Source: Deltaproteobacteria bacterium (GTDB lineage Bacteria; Desulfobacterota; SM23-61). Taken from it: a stretch of DNA of 6,649 bases. Each line of letters begins with the position of its first letter. Positions within the stretch are counted from its first letter, which is position 1. Location: contig JAPLIW010000695.1 in assembly GCA_026388915.1 (NCBI GenBank), positions 1-6,649 of the forward strand. Reading direction: 5' to 3'. Of the stretch, positions 1 through 5,548 are shown in pieces. The notes beneath the pieces are model-generated. The model made no database searches. It was not told where the DNA came from and saw nothing but the letters and a program-made list of their open reading frames with translations. Position numbers and translations under genes: made by a program.

Positions 1-911
1 CCCAGCTCTCTCGGGTTCGCCGTGGGGATGAAAATCGCCACCTGGCTTAAATCACCGGCTCCTCTCCTCGCCCTGTTTTCGATCTCCACCTGCACTTTTT
101 CGGTCAGCTCCGTATCCTCAAAGGTCATTTCTCCGGCCAGCTTGACGGCGCCGTTCCCCCCCTCGGCCGCGGCGGTGGCCGGGTGTTTCACCTCCCGCTT
201 TTCGCCCTTGAAGCCGGAGAGAAACTTGGCAATATGGTCATCGATGCGCCGGCGTTCTTCCCCGGACAGACTCTGCAACTGGCCCAGGAGATCGTCCAGG
301 TGCTGCTCATAGTTCTTCCGCAGACCGGAGGCCTTGCGAACCTCCTCGAGAAGGTGCTGATTCTGCATGGCAATGGAGGCGTGGTTGGAAAAGATGGCGA
401 GAAATTCGAGGTCGCTCTGGGAAAAGCCCCGTTTCCCGTTGATGATCGATAGACTGAGGGTTCCCGCCAGTTTTCCCTGAAACCCGAAGGGAATGCTCAT
501 GAAGGAGGTAATCTTCAGTTCTCTATCGTCGTGTTTGAAAAATTCCGCAAATTCCTTCGCCTCCCTGAACAGGACGGGTCTCTTCTCGGCGATCGTTCTC
601 CGGGAGATCTCCTTTTCTTCCAGGAGGCCGGCTTTCTCCCCCGCCGGGTCCGGGGAATAGGTGAACTGGGTTTTAAGGCCTCCCTTGGTTTCGTCCACGA
701 GGAACACCGTAGCGCGGCTGGCCCTGAGAGAACGGGCTGCTTCCCGGCCGATGATCTCCAACACAGCCGAGATGTCTTTTTGGCCTTTAATGGCCGAACT
801 CACCTGGAGCAGGGCGACATGCTCCAGATCCCGCGGTGTTTTGGGCGAGGAGCCGCCCCGGTCTCCCCTGGTTTCTTTCGAGTCCTTGTTGAAGATATTC
901 TTAAGGAACAT
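1..911 (-). CDS. GAF-domain signalling protein, C-terminus beyond window
   Basis: The reading frame opens at an ATG at 911 and stays open to the window edge, giving 303 visible residues. An in-frame TAA at about 971-969 limits it upstream. Residues 1-28 are a charged, probably flexible leader. Residues about 30-190 fit a GAF small-molecule or redox sensing fold: 'AVLEIIGREAARSLRASRAT' helix, 'ATVFLVDE' strand, 'SFMSIPF' and 'GKLAGTLSLS' core strands, and 'FSQSDLEFLAIFSNHASIAM' C-terminal helix. Residues about 185-235 are helical and probably coiled-coil. The last visible part, 'GDLSQVAIFIPTANPREL', loosely resembles the D-x-S-x-x-G stretch of PilZ/TIGR02266-type domains, but alanine replaces the glycine and no upstream RxxxR is seen, so a PilZ domain is only a guess. 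No kinase, cyclase or HTH is visible. The ligand and output are unknown. The gene follows the era terminator and has its own likely sigma-54 promoter. Confidence 0.85.
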   Translation of the reverse strand, partial: MFLKNIFNKDSKETRGDRGGSSPKTPRDLEHVALLQVSSAIKGQKDISAVLEIIGREAARSLRASRATVFLVDETKGGLKTQFTYSPDPAGEKAGLLEEKEISRRTIAEKRPVLFREAKEFAEFFKHDDRELKITSFMSIPFGFQGKLAGTLSLSIINGKRGFSQSDLEFLAIFSNHASIAMQNQHLLEEVRKASGLRKNYEQHLDDLLGQLQSLSGEERRRIDDHIAKFLSGFKGEKREVKHPATAAAEGGNGAVKLAGEMTFEDTELTEKVQVEIENRARRGAGDLSQVAIFIPTANPREL

Positions 912-961
912 ACCTGAGTGTGGTTTCCCCGGATTTTTACAAGGCTTCGCAGAAAAGAGAG

Positions 962-976
962 GCAAAGATTATGCCA
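962..976 (-). promoter_or_regulatory. Probable sigma-54 (-24/-12) promoter of the GAF gene
   Basis: The minus strand reads TGGCATAATCTTTGC. This matches the sigma-54 consensus TGGCAC-N5-TTGC in the GG (-24) and GC (-12) doublets, which are separated by exactly 10 nt, plus the flanking T, CA and TT. The predicted start of transcription is near 950, giving a leader of about 40 nt before the ATG at 911. Sigma-54 promoters need an enhancer-binding protein, and a nested inverted repeat lies about 90 bp upstream. The Shine-Dalgarno of the GAF gene is weak: only CAGG right at the ATG, or GGGGA about 14 nt upstream. Confidence 0.55.
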
Positions 977-1019
977 TGGAGAGGATAAACGTAATATCTT
1001 GAAAATAAAAAGAAAAGCC

Positions 1020-1059
1020 ATATTGACACCATGATGACTTGTTCATTTTCCGTCAATAT
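1020..1059. promoter_or_regulatory. Nested inverted repeat, candidate activator or operator site
   Basis: A perfect 8-bp inverted repeat, ATATTGAC (1020-1027) and GTCAATAT (1052-1059), encloses a second one, ATGA-N5-TCAT (1034-1046). The two share a centre within half a base, near 1040. The element lies in the gap between the era terminator and the GAF gene, centred about 90 bp upstream of the predicted sigma-54 start, a usual distance for an enhancer-binding protein site. The loop is long (24 nt) with no T-run beside it, so this is not a terminator. The binding protein is unknown. Confidence 0.4.
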
Positions 1060-1112
1060 TTTGCCCATGGGCCGTTAATAATTGACCCTGGCCAGGCGGG
1101 TTTTTCCTAAAG

Positions 1113-1139
1113 AAAAAGGCCCCGAGCGGGAGGGGCCTT
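1113..1139 (-). terminator. Rho-independent terminator after era
   Basis: A perfect 8-bp stem, AAGGCCCC (1116-1123) with GGGGCCTT (1132-1139), encloses an 8-nt loop. On the minus strand it is followed by TTTTTCTTT. It lies 38 bp beyond the era stop codon and ends the operon, separating it from the GAF gene, which has its own promoter signals. On the plus strand no U-tract follows the stem, so it works in the minus direction only. Confidence 0.88.
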
Positions 1140-1176
1140 CTTTCAAGAAACTCCATAAATTTAAAGTGAGATCTGC

Positions 1177-2085
1177 CTATTGGAAACCGAGACGGCGGAG
1201 CGCGCGGGGGTCGTCGCGCCAGTTCTTTTCCACCTTCACCCAGAGCTCCAGAAATACTCTCACTCCCAGGAGGGCCTCCATCTCCTCCCGGGCCAGTCGG
1301 CCGATCTCCTTCAGCCTCTTCCCCTTTTCCCCGATCAGGATCCCCTTTTGCGTTTCCCGCTCCACCTGAATGGTCGCCCGGATAACTACCAGATTCTTCT
1401 CCTCCCGCTCCTTGAACTCCTCGACGGCCACGGCAGTGGCGTAAGGAATTTCCTCGCGGGTCAGATGAAAGACCTTTTCCCGTATCAGCTCGGCCGCCAG
1501 AAAACGCTCGGGCAGGTCGGTCACCATGTCTTCCGGGAAGAGGCGGGGACCTTCGGGAAGGATCTTCAGCAGCTCCCGCACGAGAATATCCACCCCCTCG
1601 CCCAACACGGCGGAGATGGGAATGATCTGTTCGAAAGACCGTTTTTGAGAAAAGCGTTCCATGATGGGCAGAAGGTTCCCCTTGGGGACCAGGTCTATTT
1701 TGTTGATCGCCAGGAAGACGGGTTTGCGCACCTTCTGCAGGTTTTCCAGGATCCAGTCGTTCTCCTCGTGGCCGGGAGAGTTGGCCTCGATGAGGAGACA
1801 GACGACATCCACCTCCTGGAGAGTGGCCAGGGCCGTGCGGACCATGGACTGATTCAGCAGGTTCCCGGACCGGTGAATTCCGGGAGTATCCAGAAAAATG
1901 ATCTGGCCGGAGGGGAGGTTCTTGATCCCCAGAATCCGGTTGCGGGTGGTCTGGGGCTTGGGAGAGATAATGGCGATCTTTTGGCCCAGGAGAAGATTCA
2001 GAAGAGTGGACTTGCCCACGTTGGGCCTTCCGATGAGGGACACGAAGCCGGATCGGAACCCCGCCGGTTTATCTTGCTCAGTCAT
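1177..2085 (-). CDS. era: GTPase Era
   Basis: The product is 302 residues, the usual length for Era. The GTPase domain shows G1 GRPNVGKS (19-26), the switch I region PKPQTTRNRI (42-51), G3 DTPG (66-69), G4 NKID (128-131) and G5 SA (158-159). The C-terminal KH RNA-binding domain carries GEKG at 252-255 within 'GILIGEKGKRLKEIG', and the protein ends in the typical 'DPRALRRLGF'. In known bacteria Era binds the 3' end of 16S rRNA and assists 30S assembly at the membrane-cytosol interface. The ATG at 2085 overlaps the end of rnc by 8 bp (ATGACTGA) and has its own AAGGA ribosome site, so translation is probably coupled to rnc. It is the last gene before the terminator at 1113-1139. All expected motifs are present and nothing looks degraded. 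Confidence 0.97.
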   Translation of the reverse strand: MTEQDKPAGFRSGFVSLIGRPNVGKSTLLNLLLGQKIAIISPKPQTTRNRILGIKNLPSGQIIFLDTPGIHRSGNLLNQSMVRTALATLQEVDVVCLLIEANSPGHEENDWILENLQKVRKPVFLAINKIDLVPKGNLLPIMERFSQKRSFEQIIPISAVLGEGVDILVRELLKILPEGPRLFPEDMVTDLPERFLAAELIREKVFHLTREEIPYATAVAVEEFKEREEKNLVVIRATIQVERETQKGILIGEKGKRLKEIGRLAREEMEALLGVRVFLELWVKVEKNWRDDPRALRRLGFQ

Positions 2086-2803
2086 TTTTTTCCTTCAAGG
2101 AGAGGTAAAGCTTTTGGAGGGTCCGCCGGGCCGCTCGCTGTTCCGCTTCTTTCTTGCTCCTTCCGGCCCCCACTCCGGCGACTTTCCCCTGAATTTGAAC
2201 CTGGACGCCGAAGACCTTGTCATGATCCGGTCCGTACTCCTTGGCCAGGACATAGCGGGGGGTTGCCTTAAGGGTATCCTGGGACAGCTCCTGGAGCTTG
2301 GTCTTGTAATCGTGGTAGAAACTCTCTTTCTCGGCCACTTCCAGAGTGAGGGAAAAGAGCTGCGCGATCGCCTTGAAGGCCTTTTTATACCCTCCGTCCA
2401 GATAAATAGTGGCCAGCAGGGCTTCGAGGGTAGAGGAAAGGATAGAACTCTTCTCCCTTCCCCGGGTCATCTCTTCCCCCTTGCCCAATAGGAGGTATTC
2501 CCCCAGGGAAAGATCCCCGGCAATCTTGGCCAACCGGGTTTCGTTCACCACAGAGGCCCGGAGCCGGGAGAGGCTTCCCTCCGGATAGTCCGGGTACCGG
2601 TCCATGATCAGGTGGCCGATGATCAGGTCCAGGACGGCATCGCCCAGAAACTCCAGGCGCTCGTTGTCCTGTCCTTCGGCGTCGACGTTTTCATGGACGA
2701 AGGATTTGTGCCGCAGTCCCTGGTTCAGGAGATCGAGGGATTTGAAGCGGTACCCGATCTTCCTCTGCAGCTCCTGGAGCGCCTTTTTTCTCTCTTTATC
2801 CAT
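2078..2803 (-). CDS. rnc: Ribonuclease III
   Basis: The protein is 241 residues from the ATG at 2803, normal for bacterial RNase III, which cuts double-stranded RNA in rRNA precursors and structured mRNAs. The catalytic domain has the signature NERLEFLGD (47-55), supplying E48, E51 and D55, and 'SSTLEALLATIYLDGG' (123-138), where E127 is the second-site glutamate. The residue matching E. coli D114 is S124 here, an oddity treated in the findings. A C-terminal double-stranded RNA-binding domain spans about 165-235, with 'GRSKKEAEQRAARRTLQ' at 214-230. The frame stays open upstream to an ATG at 2908, but those 35 residues are translated from intergenic repeat copy A and do not belong to the family, so 2803 was chosen. 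The Shine-Dalgarno is weak (GAAAG, 5 nt spacing). era follows with an 8-bp overlap. Confidence 0.96.
   Translation of the reverse strand: MDKERKKALQELQRKIGYRFKSLDLLNQGLRHKSFVHENVDAEGQDNERLEFLGDAVLDLIIGHLIMDRYPDYPEGSLSRLRASVVNETRLAKIAGDLSLGEYLLLGKGEEMTRGREKSSILSSTLEALLATIYLDGGYKKAFKAIAQLFSLTLEVAEKESFYHDYKTKLQELSQDTLKATPRYVLAKEYGPDHDKVFGVQVQIQGKVAGVGAGRSKKEAEQRAARRTLQKLYLSLKEKND
2091..2096 (-). promoter_or_regulatory. Ribosome binding site of era inside rnc
   Basis: The minus strand reads GAAGGA, then five A, then the era ATG at 2085. This good Shine-Dalgarno lies within the last codons of rnc. It supports the 2085 start and translational coupling of the two genes. Confidence 0.75.
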
Positions 2804-2813
2804 AAATACTTTC

Positions 2814-2968
2814 AGCCACAGAGGGTACAGAGTCCACAGAGGAAAACACTGAAAAATTGGAATGATGGAATACTGGAATATTGGAAAAACAAATTTTTTA
2901 TCCCCCATCCCAATATTCCATTATTTTTTCCTCTTTAACTTCTGCGTTCTCTGCGTGCTCCGCGGTTA
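2814..2968 (-). repeat. Intergenic modular inverted repeat, copy A
   Basis: The element fills the gap between mtaB and rnc. Plus-strand left end: three 9-bp units, CACAGAGGG, TACAGAGTC and CACAGAGG (2817-2842). Then come 8-bp units of the type NTGGAATN (2857-2888), including GGAATATTGG (2875-2884). After a short AT-rich loop, the inverted arm contains CCAATATTCC (2910-2919). The right end has three 9-bp units, CTGCGTTCT, CTGCGTGCT and CCGCGGTTA (2942-2968), and its last three bases are the mtaB stop codon. In the minus-strand transcript the ends pair as CCGCGGAG with CUCUGUGG, fully paired if G-U is allowed. The whole element should form a long imperfect hairpin in the leader of rnc. Copy B at 5381-5548 has the same design and orientation. 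I recall similar 'ACCACAGAG' dispersed repeats in other bacterial genomes but cannot name a family. Confidence 0.8.
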
Positions 2969-4285
2969 ATTTGTTTTTCCGAAGACCTTCCCGTCCCGGA
3001 CCTCGGTTACCTCGACTTCGACCTCTTGATTGATACTTTGGTCTTCTCCCTCGAGGAGAACGGGAATGTAATTGGGTGAAAACCCTTTCAACAGCCCCGA
3101 CTCACGATCCCTCTTGCTCTCCACCAGAACTTTGACCTTTTGGCCCAGGAAAGACCGGTAGTAAGCCTCCCGTTTCTTCTCTCCCAATTCCCGCAGCGCC
3201 CGGCAGCGGGCCCGGATGACCTGGGACGGCACCTGGGCCGGGAAAGCGGCTGCCGGCGTTCCCTTCCGCCGCGAAAAGGGAAACACGTGGAGGTAGGCAA
3301 GCGGGAGTTTCTCGATCAGGTCCAGGGTATTCTGGAAAGCGGATTCATCTTCCCCGGGGAAGCCCCCGATCACATCCACCCCGATGGAGATTCGCGGGAT
3401 CGTCCGGGCCAGGCGATTCACCAGGTCCGCGAAAAAAGCCGCCGAGTAATTCCGGTTCATCCGTTTCAGAATCCGGTCGTCCCCGTTCTGCAGGGGGATA
3501 TGCAGGTGGGGGCAGATCCTGGAGGAAGCGGCCAGGTAATCCATCAAGGGAGGGTTGAACTCCCGCGGCTCGACGGAGCTCAGGCGCAGGCGAAACCCGG
3601 GTCTTTCCTTCTCCAGGGCTTGCAGGAGGGTCAGCAACGACTGGGAGGGGAGCAGATCTTCCCCATAGGTTCCCAGGTGAATTCCCGTGAGGACGACCTC
3701 TTGAAAACCCTGAGCAGAGAGATCGTGGGCCCGGGAGAGCACCCGTTCCAGGGGGAGACTCCGGTTCCTGCCCCGGGCATAGGGCACGATGCAGTAGGAG
3801 CAGAAAGAATTGCAGCCGTCCTGCACTTTGAGGAAAGCCCGCGTTCGATTCGTATACCCCGGGAGCCCCCATTCGTCAAAAGCCCTCTGTTTTTCCACCG
3901 GAGAAGAGAGGATCCGAGCTTTCTTCAGCTTTTCTCCCGAGCCGAGGATTTCCGGAATTTTCCTTCTTTCCGCCAGCCCGATGACATAATCCACGCCGGC
4001 AATGGACTCCAGGGATTCGGGAGAAACCTGGGCGTAACACCCGGTCACGATGACCTGCCCCCCGGGGTTCCGGCCGGCCATGCGACGGATCATCTGCCGG
4101 GACTGGTAGTCCGTCTTCTGGGTAACCGTGCAGGTGTGAATGATGGTCACATCCGCGGCCTGGGAGGAAGGGACGATCTGGTGACCCCGAACCGCGAGCT
4201 CGGCAGCCAGCGAAGCCGCATCGCTCTGGTTGGTTTTACAGCCCAGCGTAACCATGGCAACCTTTAGAGGGCTCTTTCGATCCAT
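2966..4285 (-). CDS. mtaB: tRNA t6A37 methylthiotransferase MtaB
   Basis: This 439-residue radical-SAM enzyme belongs to the methylthiotransferase family, which converts t6A37 to ms2t6A37 in ANN-decoding tRNAs. The N-terminal domain has the three cluster cysteines C16 (TLGCKTNQSD), C52 (HTCTVT) and C83 (TGCYAQ). The radical-SAM core has CxxxCxxC at C159, C163 and C166 (QDGCNSFCSYC), then 'GVDVIGGFPGEDE', and a C-terminal TRAM RNA-binding domain at about 375-439. The lead-in 'GYTNRTRAFLKVQDGCN' and the short N-terminus favour MtaB over MiaB or RimO. The ATG at 4285 overlaps the end of mnmA by 22 bp. Its GGTGGAGG Shine-Dalgarno abuts the start with no spacer. An ATG at 4255 with AAAGG upstream would avoid the overlap, but it would cut the first beta strand before C16, so it is less likely. 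The TAA stop lies in the end of repeat copy A. Confidence 0.93.
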   Translation of the reverse strand: MDRKSPLKVAMVTLGCKTNQSDAASLAAELAVRGHQIVPSSQAADVTIIHTCTVTQKTDYQSRQMIRRMAGRNPGGQVIVTGCYAQVSPESLESIAGVDYVIGLAERRKIPEILGSGEKLKKARILSSPVEKQRAFDEWGLPGYTNRTRAFLKVQDGCNSFCSYCIVPYARGRNRSLPLERVLSRAHDLSAQGFQEVVLTGIHLGTYGEDLLPSQSLLTLLQALEKERPGFRLRLSSVEPREFNPPLMDYLAASSRICPHLHIPLQNGDDRILKRMNRNYSAAFFADLVNRLARTIPRISIGVDVIGGFPGEDESAFQNTLDLIEKLPLAYLHVFPFSRRKGTPAAAFPAQVPSQVIRARCRALRELGEKKREAYYRSFLGQKVKVLVESKRDRESGLLKGFSPNYIPVLLEGEDQSINQEVEVEVTEVRDGKVFGKTN

Positions 4286-5376
4286 CCTCCACCCAAGACT
4301 TCATCTCCCCGGTAGAATACGGCCGCCTGGCCGGGGGTTACGGACTTTTGAGGAACCTTGAATTCAACCTTTACTTTTTGATCTCCCAAAGGGGAGAGGA
4401 CCGCGGGAACCCCCGGATGGCGGTAGCGGATTTGCACCAGGGCTTCCGCGTCTCCTTCCAGCATGGAAGTGGAAATCCAGTTGAGCCCCCGCGCAATCAG
4501 GCCGCCGGCCAGGAGATCGTCTATATGGCCCGCGATGACTCTGTTTCTCTGACAATCCAGGGACAGGACGTAATAAGGTCGCGGAGCGGCGATCCCCAGC
4601 CCCCGGCGCTGCCCGATTGTGTAGGAATAGATGCCCGGGTGATAACCCAGCACTCGTCCCTGCCGGTTCACGATCTCTCCCCGTTGGGAGATTTCTCTTC
4701 CCTTTCTCTCTTCCAGAAAACGGCGGTAGTCATTGTCCGGGATGAAACAGACCTCCTGGCTTTCCTGTTTTTGGGCCACCCGCAGCCCCAGTTTGGAAGC
4801 AACCGCCCGGACTTCCGTTTTGGATTTATCCCCCAGAGGGAAGAGAACTTTGCCCATCTGCTCCTGGGTCAGGGTAAAGAGAAAATAGGACTGATCCTTG
4901 TTCCGGTCCTTTCCCCGGAGGAGAAGATACCTTCCCTCTTTGGCCGGATCCAGGGAAGGGCCCCATACGATCCGGGCATAATGCCCTGTGGCCAGGGCCC
5001 TGGCGTTCAGTTCTTCCGCCTTGCGGAGGAGGAAGCCGAACTTGATCTGGTCGTTGCAGTGAATACAGGGGTTGGGGGTTCTCCCCTGCAGGTACTCCTC
5101 GACGAAGTTCCGGATCACCTTTTCTTCAAAGGCCTGTTTCAGGTTGACCACATAGTGGGGGATGCCGATTTGATCCGCCACCCGGCGGGCGTCATGAATG
5201 TCGTCGGGGGAACAGCAACGGGAAAAGGACCCTTTTCCATCCCGGGTCGGGTCCCAGAGGTGCATGGTCAGCCCGATCACCTCATAGCCTTCCTCTTTCA
5301 GGAGGGCTGCGGCGGTGGAGCTGTCCACCCCCCCGCTCATGGCCACGACGATTCTTTCCTTTTTATTCAAAGGCAT
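4264..5376 (-). CDS. mnmA: tRNA 2-thiouridylase MnmA
   Basis: The protein is 370 residues, matching the family. It activates U34 of Glu, Gln and Lys tRNAs with ATP and inserts sulfur to give s2U34. The N-terminal PP-loop is SGGVDSS (14-20). The catalytic cysteine is in 'NPCIHCNDQIKFG': C107 matches the E. coli nucleophile, and C104 is an additional nearby cysteine seen in many homologues. The second catalytic cysteine is C210 in 'ESQEVCFIPDNDY'. 'GHYAR' (131-135), 'KDQSYFLF' (160-167) and the 'YTIGQRRGLG' segment are typical. The sulfur donor is probably the desulfurase encoded directly upstream. The start at 5376 sits 5 bp from repeat copy B, and the only Shine-Dalgarno is GGTGA, formed by the end of that repeat. 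The start codon lies in a predicted stem with the end of the desulfurase gene. The gene's end overlaps mtaB. Confidence 0.96.
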   Translation of the reverse strand: MPLNKKERIVVAMSGGVDSSTAAALLKEEGYEVIGLTMHLWDPTRDGKGSFSRCCSPDDIHDARRVADQIGIPHYVVNLKQAFEEKVIRNFVEEYLQGRTPNPCIHCNDQIKFGFLLRKAEELNARALATGHYARIVWGPSLDPAKEGRYLLLRGKDRNKDQSYFLFTLTQEQMGKVLFPLGDKSKTEVRAVASKLGLRVAQKQESQEVCFIPDNDYRRFLEERKGREISQRGEIVNRQGRVLGYHPGIYSYTIGQRRGLGIAAPRPYYVLSLDCQRNRVIAGHIDDLLAGGLIARGLNWISTSMLEGDAEALVQIRYRHPGVPAVLSPLGDQKVKVEFKVPQKSVTPGQAAVFYRGDEVLGGGWIERAL

Positions 5377-5380
5377 TTTT

Positions 5381-5548
5381 CACCACAGAGGCACAGAGAG
5401 CACAGAGGTTAAGGAGGTAAAAAGAAATGGAATAATGGAACAATGGAATGATGGAATATTGGAAATATTAGTTGTTTTGCCCACCATTCCATTCTTCCAA
5501 TATTCCAATATTCCCTTTCTGTCCATCTTTCTGCGTCCTCCGTGGTTC
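5381..5548 (-). repeat. Intergenic modular inverted repeat, copy B
   Basis: This copy fills the gap between the desulfurase stop and the mnmA start. Plus-strand left end: 9-bp units CACAGAGG, CACAGAGAG and CACAGAGG (5384-5408). Five 8-bp units follow: ATGGAATA, ATGGAACA, ATGGAATG, ATGGAATA and TTGGAAAT (5427-5466). After a loop of about 16 nt come four inverted 8-bp units: ACCATTCC, ATTCTTCC, AATATTCC and AATATTCC (5483-5514). The right end is CTGCGTCCT, CCGTGGTTC (5531-5548). The pairing extends past the repeat: AAAGGCAT (5369-5376), which holds the mnmA start, is complementary to ATGCCTTT (5549-5556) at the desulfurase stop. In the sense RNA, ACCACGGAGG pairs with CCUCUGUGGU throughout, using one G-U. 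No promoter or protein gene is credible inside it. Confidence 0.82.

Noticed and set aside
1023..1058. TTGACA (plus) and TTGACG (minus) as sigma-70 -35 boxes
   Set aside because: Neither has a reasonable -10 box at 16-18 bp, and both are simply the arms of the inverted repeat.
1063..1072. Perfect palindrome GCCCATGGGC
   Set aside because: It has no loop and no T-run, and is too short to assign a function. It may belong to the regulatory gap but nothing supports a specific role.
2804..2908. N-terminal extension of rnc starting at the ATG at 2908
   Set aside because: The extra 35 residues are a translation of the 8-bp and 9-bp units of repeat copy A. RNase III proteins normally begin near the 2803 start.
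2814..2968. Short regularly spaced units suggesting a CRISPR array
   Set aside because: Units are 8-9 bp, directly tandem without spacers, and arranged as inverted arms. No cas gene is nearby.
5411..5429. Perfect AAGGAGGT ribosome site 8 nt before an ATG on the plus strand within copy B
   Set aside because: The ATG is followed by one codon and a stop (ATGGAATAA), and the strand is antisense to the operon. Probably chance within purine-rich repeat sequence.
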